Origin: Bacteroidales bacterium
GTDB taxonomy: Bacteria; Bacteroidota; Bacteroidia; Bacteroidales; UBA12077
Direction: 5' to 3'
NCBI GenBank assembly: GCA_030643125.1
Contig: DAOWML010000149.1
Coordinates: 1 to 6,105 of the forward strand
Length of the DNA stretch: 6,105 nt
Positions 1 through 5,893 of this stretch are shown here, piece after piece. The notes beneath the pieces were generated by a model. That model was not told the DNA's origin. It saw only the letters and a program-made list of their open reading frames with translations, and searched no databases. The position numbers were made by a program, and so were the translations under genes. Each line of letters starts with the position of its first letter. The first letter of the stretch is position 1.

Positions 1-461
1 CCATATAAATGTTCTGTGAAATAGAAATTAAACGAAGGCTCTAAAGCAAAGTACGACCATGTTTCATCATAGTCATCAGGAAGTAATATATCCCATAAAA
101 AATTTACTTGAATTTTAATTCTTTTTGTAATATCAATTCTATAAGCAGGTGTTGTTCCTATAAAGAACCTTGTGTTAGTTGGATGTGTCCAGTTTTGGCC
201 TGTTAAAACATATTCTTTATAAAAACCGGTTCTAACACCTACTAAAAAATTATTCCGCCCAATTGTAAAAAGTTTTCTTTCATAACTTAAGGCATAATCA
301 GGATTACTGGTATAATAGAGATCTGAGCCCCTTTTTTCTAAGTGATTATTAATCTGAATAAATATGTAATTATTTGATTTGTATTCATCAAATGATTGAC
401 TGTAACTATAATTTGTATTAAAAGCCAAAATAAAAAGACTTATTGTAATTGCTTTTCTCAT
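1..461 (-). CDS. Exported outer-membrane beta-barrel-type protein (N-terminal part; runs off left edge)
   Basis: An open frame starts at the ATG at 461-459 and stays open to the left edge, giving 153 residues with no stop, so the gene is partial. The first 22 residues form a typical Bacteroidota signal peptide: basic Met-Arg-Lys, a hydrophobic core, and an end at Tyr-Ser-Gln. The mature part has alternating polar and aromatic or aliphatic residues in short amphipathic strands, for example around residues 56-64, 71-82, 98-122 and 135-149. That pattern suits an outer-membrane beta-barrel or a similar surface protein, but no specific family is recognisable. Only 24 bases separate it from the stop of the upstream cysteine-rich gene, so the two may share a transcript. 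No Shine-Dalgarno sequence precedes the start. The reading frame is well supported; the beta-barrel assignment is inference from strand pattern. Confidence 0.7.
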   Translation of the reverse strand, partial: MRKAITISLFILAFNTNYSYSQSFDEYKSNNYIFIQINNHLEKRGSDLYYTSNPDYALSYERKLFTIGRNNFLVGVRTGFYKEYVLTGQNWTHPTNTRFFIGTTPAYRIDITKRIKIQVNFLWDILLPDDYDETWSYFALEPSFNFYFTEHLY

Positions 462-485
462 GATTTTACAATTTAGTAAATGTTT

Positions 486-758
486 TTATAAAGGTTTTTG
501 GCACATACAACATTTCTTGTAATTTTTTAAATGTGATTTACCCTGAGTAGTACAAGAATTACAGATAAATAAATTTACACCTTCATAAGGCACTATAGCA
601 CAATTTGATGTGCCATACATTGATGCTTGAACTGGTTTTTGACAAATACCACAAACCCCAGTCTGGTTCTTTAGCATAACTGCACTTGCGTATTTGCCTC
701 CGTTATCATAGCATGATTGTGAACAATAAGGTTCACCAAAACCACCGCGAATTGTCAT
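486..758 (-). CDS. Small cysteine-rich protein, probable zinc-binding, unknown function
   Basis: This 90-residue protein has no signal peptide and should be cytoplasmic. It has ten cysteines: C12, C16, C36, C39, C53, C66, C69, C83, C84 and C86. They include a CxxxC in the segment Tyr-Cys-Ser-Gln-Ser-Cys (11-16) and three CxxC pairs (36-39, 66-69, 83-86). The segment Cys-Gly-Ile-Cys-Gln-Lys-Pro-Val (36-43) is echoed at the C-terminus by Cys-Cys-Met-Cys-Gln-Lys-Pro-Leu (83-90), so the protein may hold two related zinc knuckles. The Tyr-Cys-Ser-x-x-Cys part loosely resembles MYM/TRASH-type metal-binding fingers, but I cannot assign a family. There is one histidine (H76). The start at 758 is supported by an AGAAAGGA sequence 7 bases upstream, which the other starts here lack. 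It lies between two genes for exported proteins on the same strand. The coding call is good; metal binding is inferred from the cysteine pattern. Confidence 0.8.
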   Translation of the reverse strand: MTIRGGFGEPYCSQSCYDNGGKYASAVMLKNQTGVCGICQKPVQASMYGTSNCAIVPYEGVNLFICNSCTTQGKSHLKNYKKCCMCQKPL

Positions 759-765
759 AGTTGTA

Positions 766-773
766 TCCTTTCT
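766..773 (-). promoter_or_regulatory. Shine-Dalgarno-like ribosome binding site of the cysteine-rich gene
   Basis: On the minus strand AGAAAGGA lies 7 bases before the ATG at 758, which is normal Shine-Dalgarno spacing. The other starts in this window (461, 1432, 2281, 2391, 4188, 4931, 5161) have only A-rich or otherwise unrelated sequence at that distance, as expected in Bacteroidota, where ribosomes mostly ignore this signal. The site supports the chosen start. Confidence 0.5.
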
Positions 774-823
774 TTAAAATGTTTTATTTTTTTCAAAATT
801 GACTTAAATTTTACTTCACTTTT

Positions 824-1432
824 TTAGAAGTTTAAATTAACACCAAATCTGAATGAGTTATAATTGAGTTCAAAATCCTCATTCTCATCAGCTTTGGTTT
901 TAGCTAAGTCAATGGCTAAAAGTATTTGCGGATTAAATTTATTGTTGTTAAAGCTAACACCGGCCTGAGCTCTGGGATTTATTGTATTTCCGGAATAATC
1001 TTCAAATGTTATAAAACTGTATAACATTCCTCCACCTAATAAAATGCTGTGTTTTCCACCTGACCCTAATGGGAGCATATAGTTAGCCATTAATCCGCCA
1101 GCAAATTTGTTAAAATTATAAGATCTGGTTATATCTCCGGAAACAACTTTGGGTCCTATGGTATATTCGATAATCGGTTGTAATTCTACCGTATTGGCAA
1201 AACGAAAGCCAATTCCGGCTCCTACAGTAATATTCAAGATTACATCTGCAGTTCCAAAGGAAGTACTATAACTTGATAAGTCATTCTCAATATATGCGTT
1301 TACATCTTCAGGATTTAAGAAAAATCCAAAATGAACTGAGGGGTAAAATTTAAACTGAAAAGATTCATCTTGTGCTATTAGCTTTGTGCATACTGTTGCA
1401 CTTAAAAATAAAAATACAATAATTTTTTCCAT
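824..1432 (-). CDS. Exported outer-membrane beta-barrel protein (porin-like)
   Basis: A 202-residue protein that starts with a signal peptide of about 21 residues (Met-Glu-Lys-Ile-Ile, a hydrophobic core, then Leu-Ile-Ala-Gln). The mature part is built of amphipathic strands broken by Gly- and Asn-rich turns: residues 25-38, 62-78, 81-93, 107-121, 128-142, 152-162, 167-176 and 188-202. It ends in Asn-Leu-Asn-Phe, and a terminal phenylalanine is the usual signal for beta-barrel assembly by the BAM machinery. About eight strands and a mature length near 180 residues fit the small OmpA/OmpW-like 8-strand barrels. No catalytic motif is visible, so the role (structural, adhesive or small-solute passage) is open. 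The ATG has no Shine-Dalgarno sequence. The next gene on the strand starts 65 bases after its TAA stop, so cotranscription is possible but not certain. Confidence 0.8.
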   Translation of the reverse strand: MEKIIVFLFLSATVCTKLIAQDESFQFKFYPSVHFGFFLNPEDVNAYIENDLSSYSTSFGTADVILNITVGAGIGFRFANTVELQPIIEYTIGPKVVSGDITRSYNFNKFAGGLMANYMLPLGSGGKHSILLGGGMLYSFITFEDYSGNTINPRAQAGVSFNNNKFNPQILLAIDLAKTKADENEDFELNYNSFRFGVNLNF

Positions 1433-1554
1433 AACAAATTATATTACGGGTTTGTAATCTGATGAAAAATTACATAATAACTTGCATATATACAATAGTA
1501 TGGGTTAATAATTTTATATAACGCAGATTTTTTATAAAGAATTAGAAAAGCGTA

Positions 1555-1590
1555 ATTAGCAATACTTCATTTATCATTATAATTGCTAAT
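1555..1590. other. Hairpin in the spacer between two minus-strand genes; possible terminator
   Basis: ATTAGCAAT (1555-1563) and ATTGCTAAT (1582-1590) form a perfect 9-bp inverted repeat with an 18-base loop. On the minus strand it lies 61 bases past the stop of the 209-residue gene, where a terminator would be expected, but only a weak T-tract (CTTTTC) follows. On the plus strand it is followed directly by ATTTTTTTC, the better terminator tail, yet no plus-strand gene lies to its left. The rest of the 219-base spacer 1433-1651 is AT-rich, must contain the promoter of the 202-residue gene, and shows no other clear structure. Confidence 0.35.
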
Positions 1591-1651
1591 ATTTTTTTCT
1601 TTTTACTGTTATCGTTTGTATATAAATTGAACTTACTATTTGGTAATTGAA

Positions 1652-2281
1652 CTAAAATATCCATACAAGGGGAAGATGTGGTGTTTGTGATACCGAATCA
1701 ACTCTTAAATTAAGATTGAAAGAAATGTCTTCAAAATTGATATTATTACCAAGTAGATAATTATATCTTTCTAATGCATCAAAAAGATAGTTTTTTGAAA
1801 AAACATGGTAAGTCAGGGTTCCAAAGCTAAAAACAATGATGGCGGCAGTAAGATACCCGGATTCTTCTTCTAAAGTAATGTTTTCGTCAATTGTTGTATT
1901 TCCTGTAGTTGTAGTTGTCCCGGATTTAGTTGTTAAATGTTTATAGGCTAATAATGGTGCAATTACTCCCATTTGAGTTAGACCGAATATGCGTATTAAT
2001 TTATAGCTGTTTAAATTGTGCAAAGCAACAGAATCATATTGAACATAAGGTTTTAAATTGCCTCCAAACATTCCTACATCAAGGTAGGTAGAACCCTGGT
2101 CGGGCGAGAATTTTCGATCAACAAAAAAGAAAGGTGTGGCAGTAAGCCATATTGTTTTGCTTTTTAAATAAAGATTAGGTTCCTCTTTCTTTTTTGTGAA
2201 AGTTAATCCGGGAATTTGCGAAAAAGAAAACTGTGAAAAGAAACAGATAATAAAACTTGTAATAACAAACCTTTTTAACAT
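1652..2281 (-). CDS. Exported protein of unknown function with two hydrophobic segments
   Basis: I do not recognise this 209-residue protein. It starts with a strong signal peptide (residues 1-22: Met-Leu-Lys-Arg, a hydrophobic core, then Phe-Ser-Phe-Ser-Gln) with no lipobox cysteine at the cleavage site. Two hydrophobic segments follow, at about 96-113 and 143-161. They are separated by a Thr-rich, acidic stretch (118-141) containing five consecutive threonines, which looks like a flexible loop. After the second segment come Asp-Ala-Leu-Glu-Arg-Tyr-Asn (168-174) and a strand-like C-terminus ending Leu-Val-Trp-Ile-Phe. Export to the periplasm or outer membrane is likely; function is unknown. 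It stops at TAG, the only gene here outside the right-edge one to do so. It is divergent from the acyltransferase gene, with 109 bases between them. No Shine-Dalgarno sequence precedes the start. Confidence 0.7.
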   Translation of the reverse strand: MLKRFVITSFIICFFSQFSFSQIPGLTFTKKKEEPNLYLKSKTIWLTATPFFFVDRKFSPDQGSTYLDVGMFGGNLKPYVQYDSVALHNLNSYKLIRIFGLTQMGVIAPLLAYKHLTTKSGTTTTTGNTTIDENITLEEESGYLTAAIIVFSFGTLTYHVFSKNYLFDALERYNYLLGNNINFEDISFNLNLRVDSVSQTPHLPLVWIF

Positions 2282-2330
2282 AAGGATACGGTATAGGATA
2301 TTTTATTGTACCTAAATTTATGAAAAAGGT

Positions 2331-2359
2331 TTTAGAATGTAAAATTATTTATAATTTTA
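2331..2359 (+). promoter_or_regulatory. Candidate Bacteroidota-type promoter for the four-gene operon
   Basis: TTTA at 2331-2334 and TAATTTTA at 2352-2359, 17 bases apart, resemble the Bacteroidota sigma-factor consensus (TTTG, 17-23 bases, TAnnTTTG), each with A in place of the final G. The second box ends 31 bases before the start at 2391. The region is so AT-rich that such a match could arise by chance. An imperfect inverted repeat, AATTATTT (2343-2350) and AAATAATT (2363-2370), overlaps it and could be an operator or only composition. Confidence 0.2.
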
Positions 2360-2390
2360 TAAAAATAATTGCTGAAAATATTAAAAAAAT

Positions 2391-4187
2391 ATGAGAATTA
2401 ATGCACTTCTTACATTATCAGTTTTGCTGATTTTATCAGTTTCTATAAAAGCTCAGGACTTTACATATATCGAAACTCAGGATAGTGTAAGAATTTTTCA
2501 TGATGGAACATTGATAGTTAAGGAAGGTATTCCTTTTTTAACTGTTAAAGGTGATTCTTATGAAATGGGATTACAGTATGGCGTTTTATTGAATGATAGG
2601 TTGATAGATATGGACCACACTGTTGATAGCTTGATCGATTCATATATTGGAAGTTTCTTCTTAAAAAAGTGGATTGCCAATATAGTTTTTAGCTCAAAAA
2701 TTAAGAAAGTAGAAAAAACAATGCCGGCTGAGTATATTCAGGAGGTGGTAGGAATGGCAGAAGGAAGCGATTTGAAATTAAAAGACCTGCAAATTATTGC
2801 TTATTTCCCTCAGTTGTTTTTTAAGATTAGTTGTACAGCATTTATCATGCGTAACGAAAATGGTATTGTTCACGGAAGGAATTTAGATTGGCCGGGAATT
2901 GGAGTCTTAGCGGCTCATCCTTTAATTATAAATTATCATAAACAAGATAGAATCCCGGTTACAGTATTAACTTTTATTGGATACCCTGGAGTTTATACCG
3001 GGATGAATCATAACGGGTTAAGTATGTCCATTAATATGAATGGAACACCGGCTGAAAATGACAAAGATATAAGTGAATATAATACAGGAATGCCTTTGGC
3101 TTTTAAATTGAGAAATATACTTGAAAATGGAGACCAAATAAGTGAAGTAGACAAAATGTTTGATGGCTATAGTTCACATGCATGGTTTATTACTGTAGGA
3201 AGTAAAAGAGATAATTCAGGAGCAATATATGAACTGACTCGTGGCAAAATAATTAAAAATGAAATGCAGGATGACTTCGTTTATGTTGCTAACCTTTCAT
3301 TATCGGATAAAGGACGTTATCAATACAGTCCTATATGGATGTTTGGAACTTCCAATATTTCACGTGAAAGGAAGATTAAAGAATTATATGAACGAATTGA
3401 TGAGCCTGATTTGATTGACAAAAGTTATCAGATTCTGACCAATACAGAAAATCATCATTTATCGCATGATCCTTTTTACCGTTATTGCATAAATAATTCA
3501 ATTACAGTAAAAAGCTGTATTATGGATAATATGAATAATGATATATATTTTGCCTATGGTGAAAGGTTGGCAGCTTTGAATAAATATTTGCGTTATAATG
3601 TTGAAAGTGGAGAAGTAAGTGTTTACAAACAAAAACAAGCCGTATCTGATCATGAATATTTTAATGAGCGGTTAAAATATCAGGAATGGTATGGAAAAAC
3701 CTTTTCAGGTAAAAAGAAATTAGAAAAAGAGGATTATCAGAAAATCATAAAACAAATTGAAAATTTTAAGTTAGAACCGGCTTATGAAGCTTATTTGTTA
3801 TCGTACAATTACTCTAAGTTAAAAGATAACGAAAAGGCTTTTATTAATGCGGAAAAATATATTTTGGAGCGTCCGGATTATTATCACTCATATTATAACA
3901 AATATTTAATAATGAAAGATAAGGGTGATTATATGGATGCTATAGTGGCATTAGAAGAAATGTTGCAAACGTCAACCTTAAATCCTTATTATGAGTATCG
4001 TGCAAACCTTAATATGATTGAGATGTACGATAAATTATTAGAACATACCCGCGACCAGTTGTATATTGATAAAATTATTAAATTAGCCGATAAAATCAGA
4101 TCCGATTTGAGTCAGTATTTTATTGACCAGAAAACAAAAAGGGATTTGGACTTAATAAAATCAATTGAAGAAAAGTACAAAAAATAA
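2391..4187 (+). CDS. Exported C45-family Ntn hydrolase / acyltransferase with C-terminal helical (TPR-like) region
   Basis: This 598-residue protein begins with a signal peptide (1-22, ending Ile-Lys-Ala-Gln), so it should act outside the cytoplasm. Residues about 48-395 resemble peptidase family C45 (acyl-CoA:6-aminopenicillanate acyltransferase-like) and, more distantly, choloylglycine hydrolases. Visible signatures are Gly-Asp-Ser-Tyr-Glu-Met-Gly-x-Gln-Tyr-Gly (54-64), Ser-Cys-Thr-Ala-Phe (147-151), His-Gly-Arg-Asn-Leu-Asp-Trp (161-167) and Gly-Met-Asn-His-Asn-Gly-Leu followed by Asn-Met-Asn-Gly (204-218). In this fold C148 would be the nucleophile, exposed by self-cleavage after S147, with R163 and D166 in the active site. 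The family cleaves or transfers acyl groups on amides; the substrate cannot be told from sequence. Residues about 420-598 are Lys-, Glu- and Tyr-rich helices with a TPR-like look (about 465-555), which makes it longer than the usual 330-420 residue family members. Its TAA is followed at once by the Sir2 start codon. There is no Shine-Dalgarno sequence. Confidence 0.85.
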   Translation: MRINALLTLSVLLILSVSIKAQDFTYIETQDSVRIFHDGTLIVKEGIPFLTVKGDSYEMGLQYGVLLNDRLIDMDHTVDSLIDSYIGSFFLKKWIANIVFSSKIKKVEKTMPAEYIQEVVGMAEGSDLKLKDLQIIAYFPQLFFKISCTAFIMRNENGIVHGRNLDWPGIGVLAAHPLIINYHKQDRIPVTVLTFIGYPGVYTGMNHNGLSMSINMNGTPAENDKDISEYNTGMPLAFKLRNILENGDQISEVDKMFDGYSSHAWFITVGSKRDNSGAIYELTRGKIIKNEMQDDFVYVANLSLSDKGRYQYSPIWMFGTSNISRERKIKELYERIDEPDLIDKSYQILTNTENHHLSHDPFYRYCINNSITVKSCIMDNMNNDIYFAYGERLAALNKYLRYNVESGEVSVYKQKQAVSDHEYFNERLKYQEWYGKTFSGKKKLEKEDYQKIIKQIENFKLEPAYEAYLLSYNYSKLKDNEKAFINAEKYILERPDYYHSYYNKYLIMKDKGDYMDAIVALEEMLQTSTLNPYYEYRANLNMIEMYDKLLEHTRDQLYIDKIIKLADKIRSDLSQYFIDQKTKRDLDLIKSIEEKYKK

Positions 4188-4934
4188 ATGAATGAAAATG
4201 ATTTACAAAAAGCCATTGATTTAATAGTCAATTCGAAATATACTGTAGCATTTACAGGAGCAGGAATTTCAGTTGAAAGTGGAATACCTCCTTTTCGTGG
4301 AGAAAATGGTTTGTGGAGTAAATACGATCCTAATGTATTAGATTTAAACAATTTTCATATTAATCCTATTGAGGTCTGGAAGGTGATCAAAGAAATTTTT
4401 TATGATTTTTTTGGAGAGGCAAAACCCAATGATGCTCATTTTGCTTTAGCAGAAATGGAAAAACAAGGTTTGCTAAAAGCTATAATTACTCAGAATATTG
4501 ATAATTTGCATTATGAGGCAGGTAGTAAAGAAGTTTACGAATTTCACGGGAATTCTCGTATGTTGGTTTGCCCATATTGTTCTAAAAAATATAATGCTTC
4601 GGAAATAGATTTGGTTGAGATACCATTATGTACTCATTGTCATGCAGTTCTTAAACCTGATTTTATTTTCTTTGGTGAAGGAATACCTGAAATAGCGTAC
4701 CAGAAATCGTTTGAGGCAGCTAAAGAAACAGATCTTATGATAATAATTGGTTCGACAGGAGAGGTAGTTCCTGCTTCATCAATTCCTTCGTTTGCGAAAC
4801 AAAATGGAGCTAAAATTGTTGAGATTAATCCTGAGAAAACCTTATTTACAAATTCAATTACCGATATATTTTTGCAAGGAAAAGCAACAGAGGTAATGAA
4901 TGAACTATTAATTGGAATAAAACAAAAAATATGA
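4188..4934 (+). CDS. Sir2-family NAD-dependent protein deacylase (sirtuin)
   Basis: A 248-residue sirtuin of normal bacterial length with no signal peptide, so cytoplasmic. It would remove acyl groups from protein lysines using NAD+, giving nicotinamide and O-acyl-ADP-ribose. All core motifs are visible: Gly-Ala-Gly-Ile-Ser-x-Glu-Ser-Gly-Ile-Pro-x-Phe-Arg-Gly (24-38), Thr-Gln-Asn-Ile-Asp-Asn-Leu-His (101-108), catalytic H120 in Phe-His-Gly-Asn, four zinc cysteines (C128, C131, C148, C151), Phe-Phe-Gly-Glu (161-164), Gly-Ser-Thr-Gly-Glu-Val-Val-Pro-Ala (188-196) and Glu-Ile-Asn-Pro-Glu (212-216). By eye, the Tyr-x-x-Arg of desuccinylases such as CobB and SIRT5 aligns with I67 and I70, so succinyl-lysine is an unlikely substrate. 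The start codon directly follows the previous stop, and its TGA overlaps the next gene as ATGA, so translation is probably coupled. Confidence 0.95.
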   Translation: MNENDLQKAIDLIVNSKYTVAFTGAGISVESGIPPFRGENGLWSKYDPNVLDLNNFHINPIEVWKVIKEIFYDFFGEAKPNDAHFALAEMEKQGLLKAIITQNIDNLHYEAGSKEVYEFHGNSRMLVCPYCSKKYNASEIDLVEIPLCTHCHAVLKPDFIFFGEGIPEIAYQKSFEAAKETDLMIIIGSTGEVVPASSIPSFAKQNGAKIVEINPEKTLFTNSITDIFLQGKATEVMNELLIGIKQKI

Positions 4935-5140
4935 TTAAATTTAGATTGGAAGGTTCAGAATATATTGAGTTGATTAAGTTGTTGAAGGTTACTAATATAT
5001 GTGGAAGTGGTGGTGAAGCAAAACATTTAGTTGGCGAGGGTGAAGTAAAATTAAATGGCAAAATTGAAAGCAGAAAAAGAGCGAAGATTAGAACTGGCGA
5101 TAAAGTTGAAGTTTTTAATGAAATAATAGAAATAGAATAA
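4931..5140 (+). CDS. YbcJ-like S4-domain RNA-binding protein
   Basis: A 69-residue protein that is almost entirely one S4 RNA-binding domain. Recognisable parts are the helix Glu-Leu-Ile-Lys-Leu-Leu-Lys (13-19), Gly-Ser-Gly-Gly-Glu-Ala-Lys (25-31), Gly-Glu-Val-Lys-Leu-Asn-Gly (37-43), Glu-Ser-Arg-Lys-Arg-Ala-Lys-Ile (46-53) and Gly-Asp-Lys-Val-Glu-Val (56-61). Length and layout match E. coli YbcJ (about 70 residues), which binds RNA but whose cellular role is not settled. The start overlaps the sirtuin stop by 4 bases (ATGA), the usual arrangement for translational coupling. No Shine-Dalgarno sequence is present. The shared domain does not link it functionally to the sirtuin; the pairing may simply reflect housekeeping gene order. 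Confidence 0.9.
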   Translation: MIKFRLEGSEYIELIKLLKVTNICGSGGEAKHLVGEGEVKLNGKIESRKRAKIRTGDKVEVFNEIIEIE

Positions 5141-5160
5141 TTAATTAAAATAAATAAAAT

Positions 5161-5706
5161 ATGGCATTTATTGATTTAGCAAAAAAGCGTTATTCATCCA
5201 GAGAATATTTGGATAAACCTGTTGATAGAGAATTGCTTTTACAGGTTTTAGAAGCAGGACGAGTTGCTCCATCGGCAAAAAATAAACAACCATGGCATTT
5301 TGTTGTGATTACACAAGAAGAGCAGTTAAAAAAGATTAGAGAATGTTATGAGCTAAATTGGCTCGAAACAGCAAAATGTATTATTGTTGTTTGTGGTGAT
5401 CACAGAGAAGCCTGGCGAAGAGCCGATGGTAAGATTCATACTAATATTGATGTTGCAATTACTGTTGATCATATGACTTTAGCTGCTACCGATGTAGGTT
5501 TAGCCACTTGCTGGATTTGTAAATTCGACGTTATGAAATGTGTTCGTGCTCTTGATTTGCCTGATGGCGTGGAACCAATTGCGTTATTACCTGTAGGATA
5601 TCCGGTTGATGAAACAGATGTAAACAGACATGATCAATTAAGAAAACCTTTGGACGAAATTGTGCATTGGGAAAAATTCTTTTATAAACCATTTAAAAAA
5701 CGGTAA
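5161..5706 (+). CDS. Nitroreductase-family FMN-dependent oxidoreductase
   Basis: A 181-residue flavoprotein of the nitroreductase superfamily, cytoplasmic and probably a homodimer. Such enzymes pass electrons from NAD(P)H through FMN to nitro compounds, quinones or other acceptors; the natural substrate here is unknown. Features seen are Arg-Tyr-Ser-Ser-Arg-Glu-Tyr (10-16, the FMN phosphate-binding arginines and serines), Ala-Pro-Ser-Ala-Lys-Asn-Lys-Gln-Pro-Trp (36-45), the helix Asp-His-Met-Thr-Leu-Ala-Ala-Thr-Asp-Val-Gly-Leu-Ala-Thr-Cys-Trp (103-118), Leu-Pro-Val-Gly-Tyr-Pro (143-148) and a C-terminal Arg-Lys-Pro-Leu-Asp-Glu-Ile-Val-His (161-169). It is shorter than NfsB-type enzymes (about 215 residues), which fits the compact subgroup common in anaerobes and Bacteroidota. 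It starts 20 bases after the S4 gene and is the last gene of the cluster, followed 18 bases later by an intrinsic terminator. Confidence 0.93.
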   Translation: MAFIDLAKKRYSSREYLDKPVDRELLLQVLEAGRVAPSAKNKQPWHFVVITQEEQLKKIRECYELNWLETAKCIIVVCGDHREAWRRADGKIHTNIDVAITVDHMTLAATDVGLATCWICKFDVMKCVRALDLPDGVEPIALLPVGYPVDETDVNRHDQLRKPLDEIVHWEKFFYKPFKKR

Positions 5707-5723
5707 CATGTACTGTAAAACTT

Positions 5724-5754
5724 AAAAGTTGCAACATTAAGTTGTGACTTTTTT
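5724..5754 (+). terminator. Rho-independent terminator after the nitroreductase gene
   Basis: AAAAGTTGCAAC (5724-5735) and GTTGTGACTTTT (5741-5752) form a continuous 12-bp stem with two G-U wobble pairs around the 5-base loop ATTAA. A run of six T follows the GC-containing part (5749-5754). It begins 18 bases after the nitroreductase TAA. The left arm starts with AAAA, so it could also act weakly in the other direction for the converging gene on the right, but that tail is short. The remaining 85 bases up to 5839 are AT-rich with no clear second hairpin. Confidence 0.85.
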
Positions 5755-5839
5755 ATGTGTTATATTTAAAAATCGGAAATATAAAAGCAATTATATATGA
5801 ATTTAAACTGCAATCGGTAAGGTTCTTGAGAGTTTATTA

Positions 5840-5893
5840 TTATTGTTTTATTGAATTGATAAACTTTGTCATACTATCATAATGTGAGCCTTT
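5840..5893 (-). other. In-frame continuation of the Mut7-C domain beyond the TAG stop
   Basis: After the TAG at 5896-5894 the same frame encodes 17 residues, Lys-Gly-Ser-His-Tyr-Asp-Ser-Met-Thr-Lys-Phe-Ile-Asn-Ser-Ile-Lys-Gln, then TAA at 5842-5840. Two more in-frame TAA codons (5839-5834) follow. Gly-Ser-His-Tyr followed by a short helix is the normal end of the Mut7-C domain, so this DNA was coding until recently or still is by readthrough. Confidence 0.75.

Noticed and set aside
1443..1500. Promoter for the 202-residue gene (TAATTTTT with an ATTG about 20 bases upstream on the minus strand)
   Set aside because: Both boxes deviate from the Bacteroidota consensus, and similar matches are frequent in such AT-rich sequence, so I did not list it as a feature.
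1895..1925. Short GTTGT-like repeats as a DNA repeat element
   Set aside because: They encode the poly-Thr stretch of the 209-residue protein and are too short and irregular to be a repeat array.
2343..2370. AT-only inverted repeat upstream of the acyltransferase gene as a regulator binding site
   Set aside because: The arms contain only A and T in a region almost devoid of G and C, so chance is likely; mentioned only with the candidate promoter.
4112..4351. 79-codon open frame on the minus strand
   Set aside because: It lies opposite the end of the acyltransferase gene and the start of the sirtuin gene, both with clear family motifs; its own product is low-complexity with no motif.
4858..5061. 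67-codon open frame on the minus strand
   Set aside because: It is the antisense of the sirtuin end and the S4 gene, which are both secure; the product is a Leu/Phe/Pro-rich shadow.
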